A stretch of DNA of 32,666 nt, taken from contig JAQBVV010000022.1 in the NCBI GenBank assembly GCA_027622905.1, forward strand, positions 1 to 32,666, given 5' to 3'. Shown piece by piece: positions 16,883-26,025 of the stretch (position 1 is its first letter; each line of letters starts with the position of its first letter). The stretch comes from Acidobacteriota bacterium. Lineage in GTDB: Bacteria > Acidobacteriota > Vicinamibacteria > Vicinamibacterales > UBA2999. The notes under the pieces were generated by a model that saw only the letters and a list, made by a program, of their open reading frames with translations, was not told where the DNA came from and ran no database searches. A program made the position numbers and the translations under genes.

Positions 16883-18262
16883 CTAGGCCTCCGATGCCAG
16901 GACGCGCTTCGCCGCCCCGATCGCATCCTCCACGCTTCGCACCTCGCCATCCAGCTGCTGTTCGTAGACGGCTTTCAGGACTTCGCCGACTCGTGGCCCA
17001 GGGGAAAGGCCCAGCGCCAGCAGATGCCGACCCATCAGGAGCGGGGCAGGCGGCCGGTGCTCCACACCTAGCGCGCGCGCCCGGGTCACGAACCAGTCCA
17101 TCGCGGCGCAGTCGAACTCGCCAGAGCGGCCGAGGCAGTCAGCCCTGGCCAGCCGCGCCAGGAGTTCCATGTCGACTTTCTGCGCCAGCCGACGGAACGC
17201 CCCGTCTCCAACGTGTGGCGCCTGGTAGAACATGCCAGGCTTGAGATGGTGGGCTACGAGGCCGATGACCTGGCTACGGGCGTCAAACCCGTCGATGGTG
17301 TGGATATTGAAGCGGTCGAGCAGCGCGATCGTGGGAGCCACGCCGGCCTCTTCATGGTTGAGGGAACGGATGCGACCCTCGATGAGTGCCGTGGTCGCCG
17401 GCTTCCCCAGATCGTGGCACACCGCGCCCAGCATCACGGTGATGAGTCGGGGGCGGTCGAGGTCAGCGTTCAGCCGGCGGGCCTGATCGATCACCAGCAG
17501 CGTGTGGGTCCAGACATCGCCTTCGGGATGCCACTCCGGCTCCTGCGGGCACCCAACCAGTGGCTTCAACTCCGGCAGGAGCCGGTCCACGACACCCAGG
17601 TCGAGCGCCAGCGCGAACCCGACGGACGGCCGCTCTGCCGCGAGGAGGAGTTTCTCCATCTCGCTCCAGACGCGCTCGGCCGGCAGGTCGTCGAGGGGAA
17701 TGCCGCGGCAGAGCGTGGCGGTCGCCGCGTCGAGGCTGAACTCGAAACGCGCCGAGAACTGCACCGCTCGAAGCACGCGAAGGCTGTCGTCGCCGAACGT
17801 CGCCGGATCCACGGCGCGAAGCACACCCTGGCCAAGGTCCGCGCGGCCGTCAAAAGGGTCTTCGTACACGTCCTCCAGTGGGTCCCACGCCATGGCATTG
17901 ACCGTGAAGTCGCGTCGCCTCGCAGCGTCCGCAACCGTCATCGTCGGGTCGCCAACGACATCGAAGCCCTTGTGGCCTCGGCCGGCCTTCGATTCACGGC
18001 GGGGGAGGGCGACATCGATTCCATCATTGCCATCCTTGCCGACGACCTTGTAGACCGGGAAGCTGTGTCCGACGGCCTCCACGCGACCGAACGGCGCGAG
18101 AAGGCCGGGGAGGCGTTCCTGCGCGAGGCCGAAGATTTCCAGATCGATGTCCTTGGAGGGATATCCTCGCAGCCGGTCACGTACCCAGCCGCCAACGATC
18201 AGCGCTCGACCACCGGCGGCCCTGGCGGCTTCAGCGATTGCGTTGGCGAGGTCCAGTGACAT
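16883..18262 (-). CDS. cca: CCA tRNA nucleotidyltransferase / poly(A) polymerase family with HD domain
   Basis: ALIVGGWVRDRLRGYPSKDIDLEIFG; RRDFTVNAMAWDP; HD motif CHDLGKP. Start MSLDLANAIAEAARAAGG at 18262; the TAG stop lies within the IS target duplication. Confidence 0.9.
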   Translation of the reverse strand: MSLDLANAIAEAARAAGGRALIVGGWVRDRLRGYPSKDIDLEIFGLAQERLPGLLAPFGRVEAVGHSFPVYKVVGKDGNDGIDVALPRRESKAGRGHKGFDVVGDPTMTVADAARRRDFTVNAMAWDPLEDVYEDPFDGRADLGQGVLRAVDPATFGDDSLRVLRAVQFSARFEFSLDAATATLCRGIPLDDLPAERVWSEMEKLLLAAERPSVGFALALDLGVVDRLLPELKPLVGCPQEPEWHPEGDVWTHTLLVIDQARRLNADLDRPRLITVMLGAVCHDLGKPATTALIEGRIRSLNHEEAGVAPTIALLDRFNIHTIDGFDARSQVIGLVAHHLKPGMFYQAPHVGDGAFRRLAQKVDMELLARLARADCLGRSGEFDCAAMDWFVTRARALGVEHRPPAPLLMGRHLLALGLSPGPRVGEVLKAVYEQQLDGEVRSVEDAIGAAKRVLASEA

Positions 18263-18305
18263 CCTGCAGCGATTGTGCTTCGATCGGTGGTGCAATAGGA
18301 ACAGG

Positions 18306-19460
18306 ATGACCGTACAGACAGACCCGACGCTGCGGCTACTAGAGGACCTCGTCTCGATCGATTCGGTGAACCCGTCGTTGGTCCCCGGTGCCCGCGGAGA
18401 GGCAGAGATCGCTCGACGGGTCGCCTCGGAATGCGCCGCCTCCGGTCTCGTGGTCCACGTGACCGAGGTGACACCGGGTCGCCCCAACGTTGTGGGCGTG
18501 TTGGAAGGCCGGTCCCCTGGGCCGACGCTGATGTTGAGCGGTCACCTTGACACGGTGGGCGTCGCCGGGATGGCCGCGCCCTTCGACCCGGTGCAGAAGG
18601 ACGGCCGCCTGTATGGCCGCGGCTCTCACGACATGAAGGGCGGCATCGCGGCGATGCTCGGCGCCGCTCGCGTGCTGGCCGAGGGGGGTGGGCTGACCAG
18701 CGGCACACTGATCGTCGCTGCTGTCGTCGACGAGGAGCATGCCAGTCTCGGTGCGGAGGCTCTTGTGCGCACGTACCGCGCCGATGCCGCTGTCGTGACC
18801 GAGCCCACCGATCTCGACGTGGGGATCGCGCACAAGGGCTTCGAATGGCTGGAGATCGAGGTGCGCGGTCGGCGTGCGCACGGCAGCCGACCGGAGGACG
18901 GCCGTGATGCCATCCTGCGCATGGGCAGGGTGCTCGGCCGGCTTGAGTCGCTCAACCGGCGACTGCAGGCCCGGCCCGTGCATCCCCTTCTCGGCACCCC
19001 GTCGTTACACGCGTCGACGATCACCGCCGATGGTGAGCTCAGCAGCTATCCGGCTCACTGCCTCCTGCAGATGGAGCGGCGGACGTTGCCCGGAGAGCCT
19101 CGGGGCACCGGGCTACAGGAGGTCGAAGCGATTCTGGATCGGCTTCGCAACGACGACTGGGAGTTCGACGGTCGCGCACGGCTGCTGTCGGGCAGGGAGC
19201 CATACGAGATCGAGCGGACGCACCCGCTCCCGATTGCGCTCGGGCGCGCGGCGACCTCGGTGGGGTTTCACGCCCGTCGCGTGGGTCTGACCTATTGGAG
19301 CGACGCGGCGGTGCTCGGGGCCGCCGGTATTCCGACCGTGCTCTTCGGGCCTGGTGGCGCGGGCCTGCACAGCCAGGAGGAGTACGTGCGCATGAAGGAT
19401 GTCTGTGCGTGCCGGGAGACGCTGGTGGCGCTCGCCCGTGAGTTCACGCGCGGACATTGA
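18306..19460 (+). CDS. M20 family metallopeptidase (ArgE/DapE/acetylornithine deacetylase type)
   Basis: LMLSGHLDTVGV, GRGSHDMKGGIAAML, VVDEEHASLG; ATG 18306 preferred over ORF-track start 18147. Confidence 0.9.
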   Translation: MTVQTDPTLRLLEDLVSIDSVNPSLVPGARGEAEIARRVASECAASGLVVHVTEVTPGRPNVVGVLEGRSPGPTLMLSGHLDTVGVAGMAAPFDPVQKDGRLYGRGSHDMKGGIAAMLGAARVLAEGGGLTSGTLIVAAVVDEEHASLGAEALVRTYRADAAVVTEPTDLDVGIAHKGFEWLEIEVRGRRAHGSRPEDGRDAILRMGRVLGRLESLNRRLQARPVHPLLGTPSLHASTITADGELSSYPAHCLLQMERRTLPGEPRGTGLQEVEAILDRLRNDDWEFDGRARLLSGREPYEIERTHPLPIALGRAATSVGFHARRVGLTYWSDAAVLGAAGIPTVLFGPGGAGLHSQEEYVRMKDVCACRETLVALAREFTRGH

Positions 19461-20397
19461 TGCTACCGCGCGCGTACGCGCGCGGCTTCAGGGCCAAGCC
19501 CACGTTCAACGGCCGTTCGCCCATCCGCCGCATGAAATACGGAAACCACCCTGAGCCGAAGGGCACGTACACGCGGACGCGGTAGCCCGCAGACACGAGC
19601 GATGCCTGGAGATCGTGCCTGATGCCGTAGAGCATCTGGAATTCCCACCGGTCCTTCGCCAGGCCTCGCGCGTCGGCGTACGTGCGCACCTGTTCGATGA
19701 TATTCGGGTCATGGGTGGCGATGGCTGGGTAGGTGCCCGAGTCCAGTAACAGGTGCGCCTGCCGGACAAACGCCCTGTCGCGATCGTCTTTGTGTCGGAG
19801 CGCCGCGGATGACGGTTCCTTGTAGGCGCCCTTGACGAGCCGGACGCGCGCCCCCAGTTCGTTCATGCGCCGTAGATCGGCTTCGGTCCGATGCAAATAC
19901 GACTGGAGCGCCACGCCGACGTTGCGATACTCGTAGTGCCACAGCGTCTCGAAGATGTCGATCGTTTGCTCGATGTAGGGCGAGTGCTCCATGTTGATGC
20001 GGATGAAGAACCCCTGACGCGCCGCCGGCTCAAGGATGCGCCGCAAGTTGTCGAGACAGGTTGCGCGGTCCACGTCGAGGCCGAGCTGCGTCAGTTTCAG
20101 CGAGATGTTCCGCTCGATCCCTGCGCGCATGATGACGTCAATCAGGCGGATGTACTCGGTGGTGGCAGCGGTGGACTCATCCAGCGTCGTCACACGTTTG
20201 TCAAGATGGTCGAGCGTGACGAGCCGGCCTTGCGACTGGAGCCGTCGCGACATATCGATGGCGGCCTCCACGGTCTCGCCTGCGACGAACCGGCCGGCAA
20301 GACTGTCGGGGGTTCCCGGGCCGTGCTGCGAGGCAAAGCGCGTCAGGGTAGCGCTACGGGACAGAGCGAAGAAGAGAGCCTTTGGTCTTGGGTACAT
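19444..20397 (-). CDS. Proline dehydrogenase
   Basis: SLKLTQLGLDVD, FIRINMEHSPYIEQTIDIFE, ARVRLVKGAYKEP, ATHDPNIIEQV, EFQMLYGIR. Confidence 0.9.
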   Translation of the reverse strand: MYPRPKALFFALSRSATLTRFASQHGPGTPDSLAGRFVAGETVEAAIDMSRRLQSQGRLVTLDHLDKRVTTLDESTAATTEYIRLIDVIMRAGIERNISLKLTQLGLDVDRATCLDNLRRILEPAARQGFFIRINMEHSPYIEQTIDIFETLWHYEYRNVGVALQSYLHRTEADLRRMNELGARVRLVKGAYKEPSSAALRHKDDRDRAFVRQAHLLLDSGTYPAIATHDPNIIEQVRTYADARGLAKDRWEFQMLYGIRHDLQASLVSAGYRVRVYVPFGSGWFPYFMRRMGERPLNVGLALKPRAYARGSINVRA

Positions 20398-20748
20398 CTA
20401 GCAGACCCAGGTGAAGGACCGGCGTCGCACAGAGCCGGGCGAGGCGCCTCGCCCGGAGTCGGCTCGGCCGTGGCATGCCCGCGGAATCCGCGCTCGTGGA
20501 CAAAGCGTGACAACTGAGAAAACCGTCTTTCCTTGAAGGAGGAGCAGCGCAGGCCAAAAGAAGGCCTCAGTGGTCGATGGCAGGTGAAGTGTCGCCACGA
20601 GCCGCTAATACTACATTGTTATGTCCCGAGAGGGATCTGATTTTGAGAATATTGCACGGATCGTGCGATCTCGGTACGACCGGCGGTGCCCGATCTCAGG
20701 CAATCTCGCAGCTGTGTCGACGGATGAGGTGGCTTGCGGCGAGTAGTA

Positions 20749-21876
20749 CTAGTGCGTACGGCGAGACGGGGACGCGAGCAAGTGATCGAGGGAGTGCGCG
20801 TAGTAGCGGAGGAGGTGGCGGTCGCGCACGCGTACACGGCCGCGATCGATGACCAGCACCCCGCGTGATTCGAGGGGCCCCAGCGCGGCGTCGACCGCCT
20901 CGGCACCGGTCTCGACGCCGAGGTTCGCCCCGCCCGCCCGGAGCGTGTCAATGATGGCGTCGGCGCGCGCCTCGAGGTCGCGAGACGAAATGGACGGCCG
21001 CATCGCGTTGGTGATGACCGCCGTCGGAAGCACCTTGTACAGCCGACCGATGGCGGCCATGACCGCACGCGAGAAGTCCAGGACTTCGCTGCGCGACCTC
21101 GGATCGATGGTTACCGCGATGGGCGTGCCGAATGTCACGAAGGCCCGCGACTTGTACCCGACGGCGTAGCGCACCATTTCCGCCACTTCGCGACGGAAAG
21201 GCTTCTGCGTGCGCTTCACGCCCTGTCGGGCAAGGATGTGATCCTCGAGCACCAGGTCGTAAGCGACGGCTGTGGGCAACACCGACATCCGTGCGCCCTC
21301 GGCCTGCAACGCGGCGTGCATCAGACCGGTCTTCGGGTTCTTGATCTCGCCGCTGTAGCTTCGGCCTCCCTCAGGATAAAAAAAGAGGTCGTGCGTACGG
21401 AGCACCTCGGCGACGTAGGCTTTCAGGGTGACCAGGTATGCGGGGTCCCTGGTGTTGCGACGGATCGGAATGGCTCCGGTCACATGCTTGTGCAGCAACC
21501 CCAGCGGACCGCCGAAGAGATTGATGCCGGCAGCGACAATCGGCGGCCGCACGCCGTGATCGTCGAGCACGAGTAACTCGACCAGATAGTCGGTATGGCT
21601 CTTATGGTTCGAGGCGTAGATCACGCGTCCATTGGCGGTGGCCGCTCGCGCCGCATCCACGTGCTCGGCGATGCGCTCGATCTTGCGCAGGATCGGGTAG
21701 AGCGGATGTTTCAGCGTGCGGTAGATCTGGTAGCGCTGCGTGGTCCGCAGTTCTTCAAGATAGCCCTGGATGCGCAGGCGCGCGGCCGCTGCGCCCTCGC
21801 CCTGACTCCCGTCGAGATACCGAGCGATGTCAGCCCTGGAGAGTACGGCTTCCGAGATTGCATCGGGGATCGGCAC
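20749..21876 (-). CDS. PlsB-like glycerol-3-phosphate acyltransferase family protein
   Basis: YASNHKSHTDYLVE, GAIPIRRNTRDPAY, FFYPEGGRSYSGE motifs; GTG start at 21876 (MPIPDAISEAV) preferred over 22014, which overlaps the upstream gene. Confidence 0.8.
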   Translation of the reverse strand: MPIPDAISEAVLSRADIARYLDGSQGEGAAAARLRIQGYLEELRTTQRYQIYRTLKHPLYPILRKIERIAEHVDAARAATANGRVIYASNHKSHTDYLVELLVLDDHGVRPPIVAAGINLFGGPLGLLHKHVTGAIPIRRNTRDPAYLVTLKAYVAEVLRTHDLFFYPEGGRSYSGEIKNPKTGLMHAALQAEGARMSVLPTAVAYDLVLEDHILARQGVKRTQKPFRREVAEMVRYAVGYKSRAFVTFGTPIAVTIDPRSRSEVLDFSRAVMAAIGRLYKVLPTAVITNAMRPSISSRDLEARADAIIDTLRAGGANLGVETGAEAVDAALGPLESRGVLVIDRGRVRVRDRHLLRYYAHSLDHLLASPSRRTH

Positions 21877-21958
21877 GGCTTCGACTATAGCACCAGCCTT
21901 CGGTCGGCGCCGGGGTGCCCAGAGCCGGTCCACGAGCCGAAGTCCCTGAACGCCGGGC

Positions 21959-22966
21959 TCATGCGGCGACGGCTTTTCGTGCGATGGCGTCGGCAAACGC
22001 CGAGGTCGTGGCACTGCCGCCGAGGTCTCGCGTTCGGACTCGGCCCTCGCTCAACACCTGGCCGAGCGCGCTGACAATACGGTCGGCAATCGTGCCTTCT
22101 CCGATGTGTCGGAGCATGAGCACCGCCGACAGGAGGAGCGCCATCGGATTGGCCACGTTCTGACCGGCGATGTCGGGCGCACTGCCGTGTACGGCCTCGA
22201 ACACGCCGATGTCGGTACCGAGATTCGCCGCCGGCACAACGCCCAGACCACCGACCAGTCCCGCGCAGAGGTCGGAGACGATATCGCCATACAGGTTCGG
22301 GAGGAGCAGGACATCGAACTGGGTGGGGTCCATGACCAGGTGCATGCAGGCGGCATCGACGATGCGATCGTCACAGGTGATGTCCGGATACTTCGCAGCC
22401 ACGTTCCGGACGGACTCGAGGAACAGGCCGTCGCTCAGCTTCATGATGTTGGCCTTGTGCACGGCCGTCACGCGCGCTCGACCATGCTCCCGCGCGTAGT
22501 CGAACGCGAAGCGCGCGACGCGCGTCGACGCCACCGACGTAATGATCTTCAGGCTTTCGACGACTCCAGGGACCACCTCGTGCTCAAGGCCGGCGTACAG
22601 GTCCTCGGTGTTCTCGCGGACGATGACCAGGTCGACACCCTCGTATCGCGACGTGATGGAGGGCACGCTCGAGACCGGGCGGAGATTGACGAACAGATCC
22701 AGCGCTTTTCGCAGGCCGACGTTCACGCTGGTGAACCCGCTGCCGACCGGGGTCGTCAGGGGACCTTTCAACGCAATCTTGTTCCTCTTGATCGAATCAA
22801 GCAACGGCACGGGCAGGGTATCGCCATGCCGCTCGAGCGACGCCGCGCCGGCGAGGTGCGCGTCCCACTCGACATCGAGTCCGGACCGTTCGAGCACCGT
22901 GACGACCGCGGCTGTGACTTCAGGGCCGATGCCGTCGCCCAGGATGAGCGTGATGGTGTGCTTCAC
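21959..22966 (-). CDS. Isocitrate/isopropylmalate dehydrogenase family protein (NAD-IDH-like)
   Basis: ITLILGDGIGPEV, LVIVRENTEDLYAGLEH, NLYGDIVSDLCAGLVGGLGVVPAANLG, FEAVHGSAPDIAGQNVANP. Confidence 0.92.
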   Translation of the reverse strand: MKHTITLILGDGIGPEVTAAVVTVLERSGLDVEWDAHLAGAASLERHGDTLPVPLLDSIKRNKIALKGPLTTPVGSGFTSVNVGLRKALDLFVNLRPVSSVPSITSRYEGVDLVIVRENTEDLYAGLEHEVVPGVVESLKIITSVASTRVARFAFDYAREHGRARVTAVHKANIMKLSDGLFLESVRNVAAKYPDITCDDRIVDAACMHLVMDPTQFDVLLLPNLYGDIVSDLCAGLVGGLGVVPAANLGTDIGVFEAVHGSAPDIAGQNVANPMALLLSAVLMLRHIGEGTIADRIVSALGQVLSEGRVRTRDLGGSATTSAFADAIARKAVAA

Positions 22967-22994
22967 GTGATGCGACCTTCAACAGTGCGGTTGT

Positions 22995-23495
22995 TCACGC
23001 CGATGGCCGTTCTTTGGCTTCCCAGTACAGCAGGGCAAGCCCACCGGCCAGATTGAGCATCATGAGTCTCGTGGACAGCAGGTGCAGCGCGTCGAACTCC
23101 AGACGCCGTGCGTCGTCGGCCGGCAGATTCGACGCCAGGCCGCCCGCGTCCCGCTGGATCGCGTCAATGCGGCTGAGGACGACGAGGCCTGAGTACAGTG
23201 CCACGGCGAGCATGGAGGCGACCAGGACTCCCCGCAGCCCATAGCCCGCCGGGCGACGGGCGAGGCGGGCCATGGCCATCAGCGTCACGAGCAGGAGACT
23301 TCCGGCCCCGTACGCGATGTAGTGAAAACGGGCGATGGTCGCGCCAAAGACCTCGCCGGCCAGCGCTCGACCTGTGGACGGCTCGATCGACTGCAGTACC
23401 TGGAACGTCGTGGGCGCGACCAGGGTCCCGAGGATCACTATTCCACCCAGCCACACAACCAGCGCCAAGACATATACGTACCGCAGGGCGACCAT
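22995..23495 (-). CDS. DUF4149-like membrane protein
   Basis: 166 aa, four hydrophobic segments; MVALRYVYVLALVVWLGGIVILGTLVAPTTFQVLQ. Confidence 0.75.
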   Translation of the reverse strand: MVALRYVYVLALVVWLGGIVILGTLVAPTTFQVLQSIEPSTGRALAGEVFGATIARFHYIAYGAGSLLLVTLMAMARLARRPAGYGLRGVLVASMLAVALYSGLVVLSRIDAIQRDAGGLASNLPADDARRLEFDALHLLSTRLMMLNLAGGLALLYWEAKERPSA

Positions 23496-23501
23496 CAGGG
23501 C

Positions 23502-23509
23502 ATTATAAT
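23502..23509. promoter_or_regulatory. Symmetric ATTATAAT box: candidate shared -10 for divergent transcription
   Basis: TATAAT on + at 23504-23509 and TATAAT on - at 23507-23502, between DUF4149 (-) and transketolase (+). Confidence 0.5.
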
Positions 23510-23528
23510 TCCGGCCGGAGGTTACTCG

Positions 23529-25391
23529 TTGCCATTAGAGACGTCCCTACACGTGTCAGCACTGCGGAACATTGCGACTCGCCTGCGTATCGATTCACTA
23601 CGCGCGACAAGCGAGTCAGGAAATGGTCATCCCAGCACGTGCTGTTCGGCTGCTGAGATCGTGGCCGCGCTGTTCTTTGAAGAAATGCGGTACGACCCGC
23701 GCGACCCGCAGAATCCCGACAACGATCGCTTCGTGCTGTCGAAGGGGCACGCGGCTCCATTGCTGTACGCCGCCTGGGCCGAGGTCGGGTTCCTCAAGCG
23801 CGAGGATCTCCTGACGCTCCGGCGGATCGATTCCGACCTCGAAGGACATCCGACACCGAGACTCCCATTTGCCGACGTGGCGACGGGATCGCTGGGCCAG
23901 GGTTTATGTGCTGGTGTCGGTATCGCCCTGAACGCTCGCCGGATCCGGTCGGACTATCGCACGTACGTGCTCATGGGTGACGGCGAGACAGCTGAAGGTT
24001 CGGTGTGGGAGGCGGCGGACATGGCCGCGTACCATGCGCTGGATTCGTTGTGCGGCATTACCGACGTCAATGGCCTCGGCCAGAGCGGTCCGACGCAATG
24101 GCTGCACGATCTGGATGCGCTGGCGGCACGATGGAGTGCGTTTGGATGGAACGCGCTCATCGTCGACGGTCACGACCTCCCAGACGTGCTTGGGGCGCTG
24201 GACACGGCACGGCAGATCAAGGGCCGGCCCACGATGATCCTGGCGAGAACGTTCAAGGGGAAGGGCGTGTCGCTGATGGAGGGAAAGGCGGGGTGGCACG
24301 GCAAGGCGCTGAAGAAGGGGGCCGAGCTGGACGCGGCCCTCGCCGAGCTGACGGCACAGCTGGTGACTGACGACGGCCCGGCACCGCAGCCGCAACCGCC
24401 CCGGACGGTTCCGGGCGCGGGTCAGCGAACGCCAGGATCGGCCGGCACCGTCGGCGCGTCGGCCTACGCGCTCGGAGACAGCGTGGCGACCCGTGAGGCC
24501 TTCGGCGCCGCGATTGCCGCCCTCGCGACGACCGACGACCGGATCGTCGCGCTCGACGCGGATGTGAAGAATTCGACGTTCAGCGAAAAATTTGAACAGC
24601 AGCATCCCGAGCGGTTCTACCAGTCCTTTATTGCTGAGCAGGCCATGCTCGGTGCGGCGATGGGGCTTGCCAGCCGCGGCGCGATTCCGTTTCCCTCGAC
24701 GTTTGCGGCGTTCCTGTCCCGCGCCTACGATTTCATTCGGATGGCGGCGATCAGCAACCTGAACGTCAAGATCGCCGGTTCGCACGCCGGAGTGTCAATT
24801 GGCGAAGACGGTCCGTCACAAATGGCGCTTGAGGATCTGGCGATGATGCGGGCCCAGCCGAACATCGCGGTGCTGTATCCCTGCGACGGTGTCAGCACCG
24901 AACGGCTGGTCGAGGCAGCGGCATATCATCAGGGGCCGGTCTACATGCGGACGTCGCGTCCCAAGACGCCGGTGATCTACGGCCCCGACGAGGTGTTCAC
25001 CGTCGGCGGGCTGAAGGTGTTGCGCCAGAGTGGAAAGGACGTCGCCACGGTCGTTGGAGCGGGAGTGACCGTCTTCGAGGCGCTGAAGGCCTACGACGAA
25101 CTGGAGACGCGGGGCATCAAGATTCGCGTCGTCGATCTGTACTCGTTGCAGCCGATCGATGCGGCTGCGTTGGTCCGTTGCGCGCGTGAGACGCAAGGCC
25201 AGGTCATCACCGTCGAGGATCACTACGCCAATGGCGGGATCGGTGACGCCGTCGCCGGGGCGATTGCTCCGGAAGGATTTACCGTGCGCCGTCTGGCCGT
25301 ACGCGAGATTCCTCGGAGCGGGACACCCGACCAGTTGCTCGACCGGTACGGGATTTCCGCCAGTCACATCGTGGCAGCCGTCCGATCCTGA
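23529..25391 (+). CDS. tkt: Transketolase (full length)
   Basis: LRNIATRLRIDSLRATSESGNGHPSTCCSAAEIVAALFF; MGDGETAEGSVWEAADMAAY; SHAGVSIGEDGPSQMALEDLAMMRAQPN. TTG start 23529 preceded by GGAGG (23517-23521). Confidence 0.93.
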   Translation: MPLETSLHVSALRNIATRLRIDSLRATSESGNGHPSTCCSAAEIVAALFFEEMRYDPRDPQNPDNDRFVLSKGHAAPLLYAAWAEVGFLKREDLLTLRRIDSDLEGHPTPRLPFADVATGSLGQGLCAGVGIALNARRIRSDYRTYVLMGDGETAEGSVWEAADMAAYHALDSLCGITDVNGLGQSGPTQWLHDLDALAARWSAFGWNALIVDGHDLPDVLGALDTARQIKGRPTMILARTFKGKGVSLMEGKAGWHGKALKKGAELDAALAELTAQLVTDDGPAPQPQPPRTVPGAGQRTPGSAGTVGASAYALGDSVATREAFGAAIAALATTDDRIVALDADVKNSTFSEKFEQQHPERFYQSFIAEQAMLGAAMGLASRGAIPFPSTFAAFLSRAYDFIRMAAISNLNVKIAGSHAGVSIGEDGPSQMALEDLAMMRAQPNIAVLYPCDGVSTERLVEAAAYHQGPVYMRTSRPKTPVIYGPDEVFTVGGLKVLRQSGKDVATVVGAGVTVFEALKAYDELETRGIKIRVVDLYSLQPIDAAALVRCARETQGQVITVEDHYANGGIGDAVAGAIAPEGFTVRRLAVREIPRSGTPDQLLDRYGISASHIVAAVRS

Positions 25392-25426
25392 CGCGGGCCA
25401 CACTCCCTGGTTTTCGCGCGGGTATG

Positions 25427-26008
25427 TCAGAGCGGAAACCCCTGCGCCGAGATGACCCGCCGCGCCTGCGCAAGGTGGCGGCGTTCGTGAGCCAGCATCG
25501 CGGCGAAGCTCGACCCGAGCGGCATCCTGACCCATCGCATGACCGGCGATGTGACTCGGGCCCGTGCCAGATCGAGACCGTTGGCCTGATGCAGCCGATC
25601 GATGTACTGCACCTGGTACGCGCGAAAGGCCGCCATCACGTCGTGGCGTGACCGGCCCGGCGTCGGCCGGAAGGCGATGGGCGCGCGTGTACGTGGTGTC
25701 GAGGCGGGCTGCACGAAATAGACCATCATCTTGCCAATCCAGTTGTACGAGTACGGTCCATGGCCGTACAAGCCACGCCGCACGGCTTCGGCGATCCCAT
25801 CGTCCATCGCCGGCAGGTACTGGCGAGCCGTGGCATTGAGGTGATCGAGGCACAGCGACACCGACCAGACATCGGGCCCAGGTTGCCACGTGAACTGCTG
25901 ATCGCTGAGCGGCTCCACGAGCGCGTCCGCCTCTGCCGACATGTGTTCAAACTGTGCGCGGAAGGCGTCGAGTTCCGGGCCGAGCGTCGCGACTCCCTGG
26001 GAGGCCAT
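25427..26008 (-). CDS. DinB-like family protein
   Basis: 193 aa; WSVSLCLDHLNATARQYLPAM and LAHERRHLAQARRV, typical DinB-superfamily His placement. Confidence 0.8.
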   Translation of the reverse strand: MASQGVATLGPELDAFRAQFEHMSAEADALVEPLSDQQFTWQPGPDVWSVSLCLDHLNATARQYLPAMDDGIAEAVRRGLYGHGPYSYNWIGKMMVYFVQPASTPRTRAPIAFRPTPGRSRHDVMAAFRAYQVQYIDRLHQANGLDLARARVTSPVMRWVRMPLGSSFAAMLAHERRHLAQARRVISAQGFPL

Positions 26009-26025
26009 CGTGCAGCGATCCTAGT

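Noticed and set aside
15199-16887. Reading the IS ends as 19-bp perfect IRs (CCTAGCC.../...GGCTAGG) with no target duplication
   Set aside because: The palindromic CTAG explains the extra symmetry; a 4-bp duplication with CC...GG ends fits the IS1380 family better, though one extra C/G pair outside CTAG is attributed to chance.
23322-23528. N-terminal extension of the transketolase ORF
   Set aside because: Antisense to the DUF4149 coding region; homology-like sequence and GGAGG place the start at TTG 23529.
26018-26023. TAGGAT-N9-ATG before the DinB-family gene as another leaderless promoter
   Set aside because: Lies in a 17-nt gap after the upstream gene, likely co-transcribed; weak box, chance match plausible.
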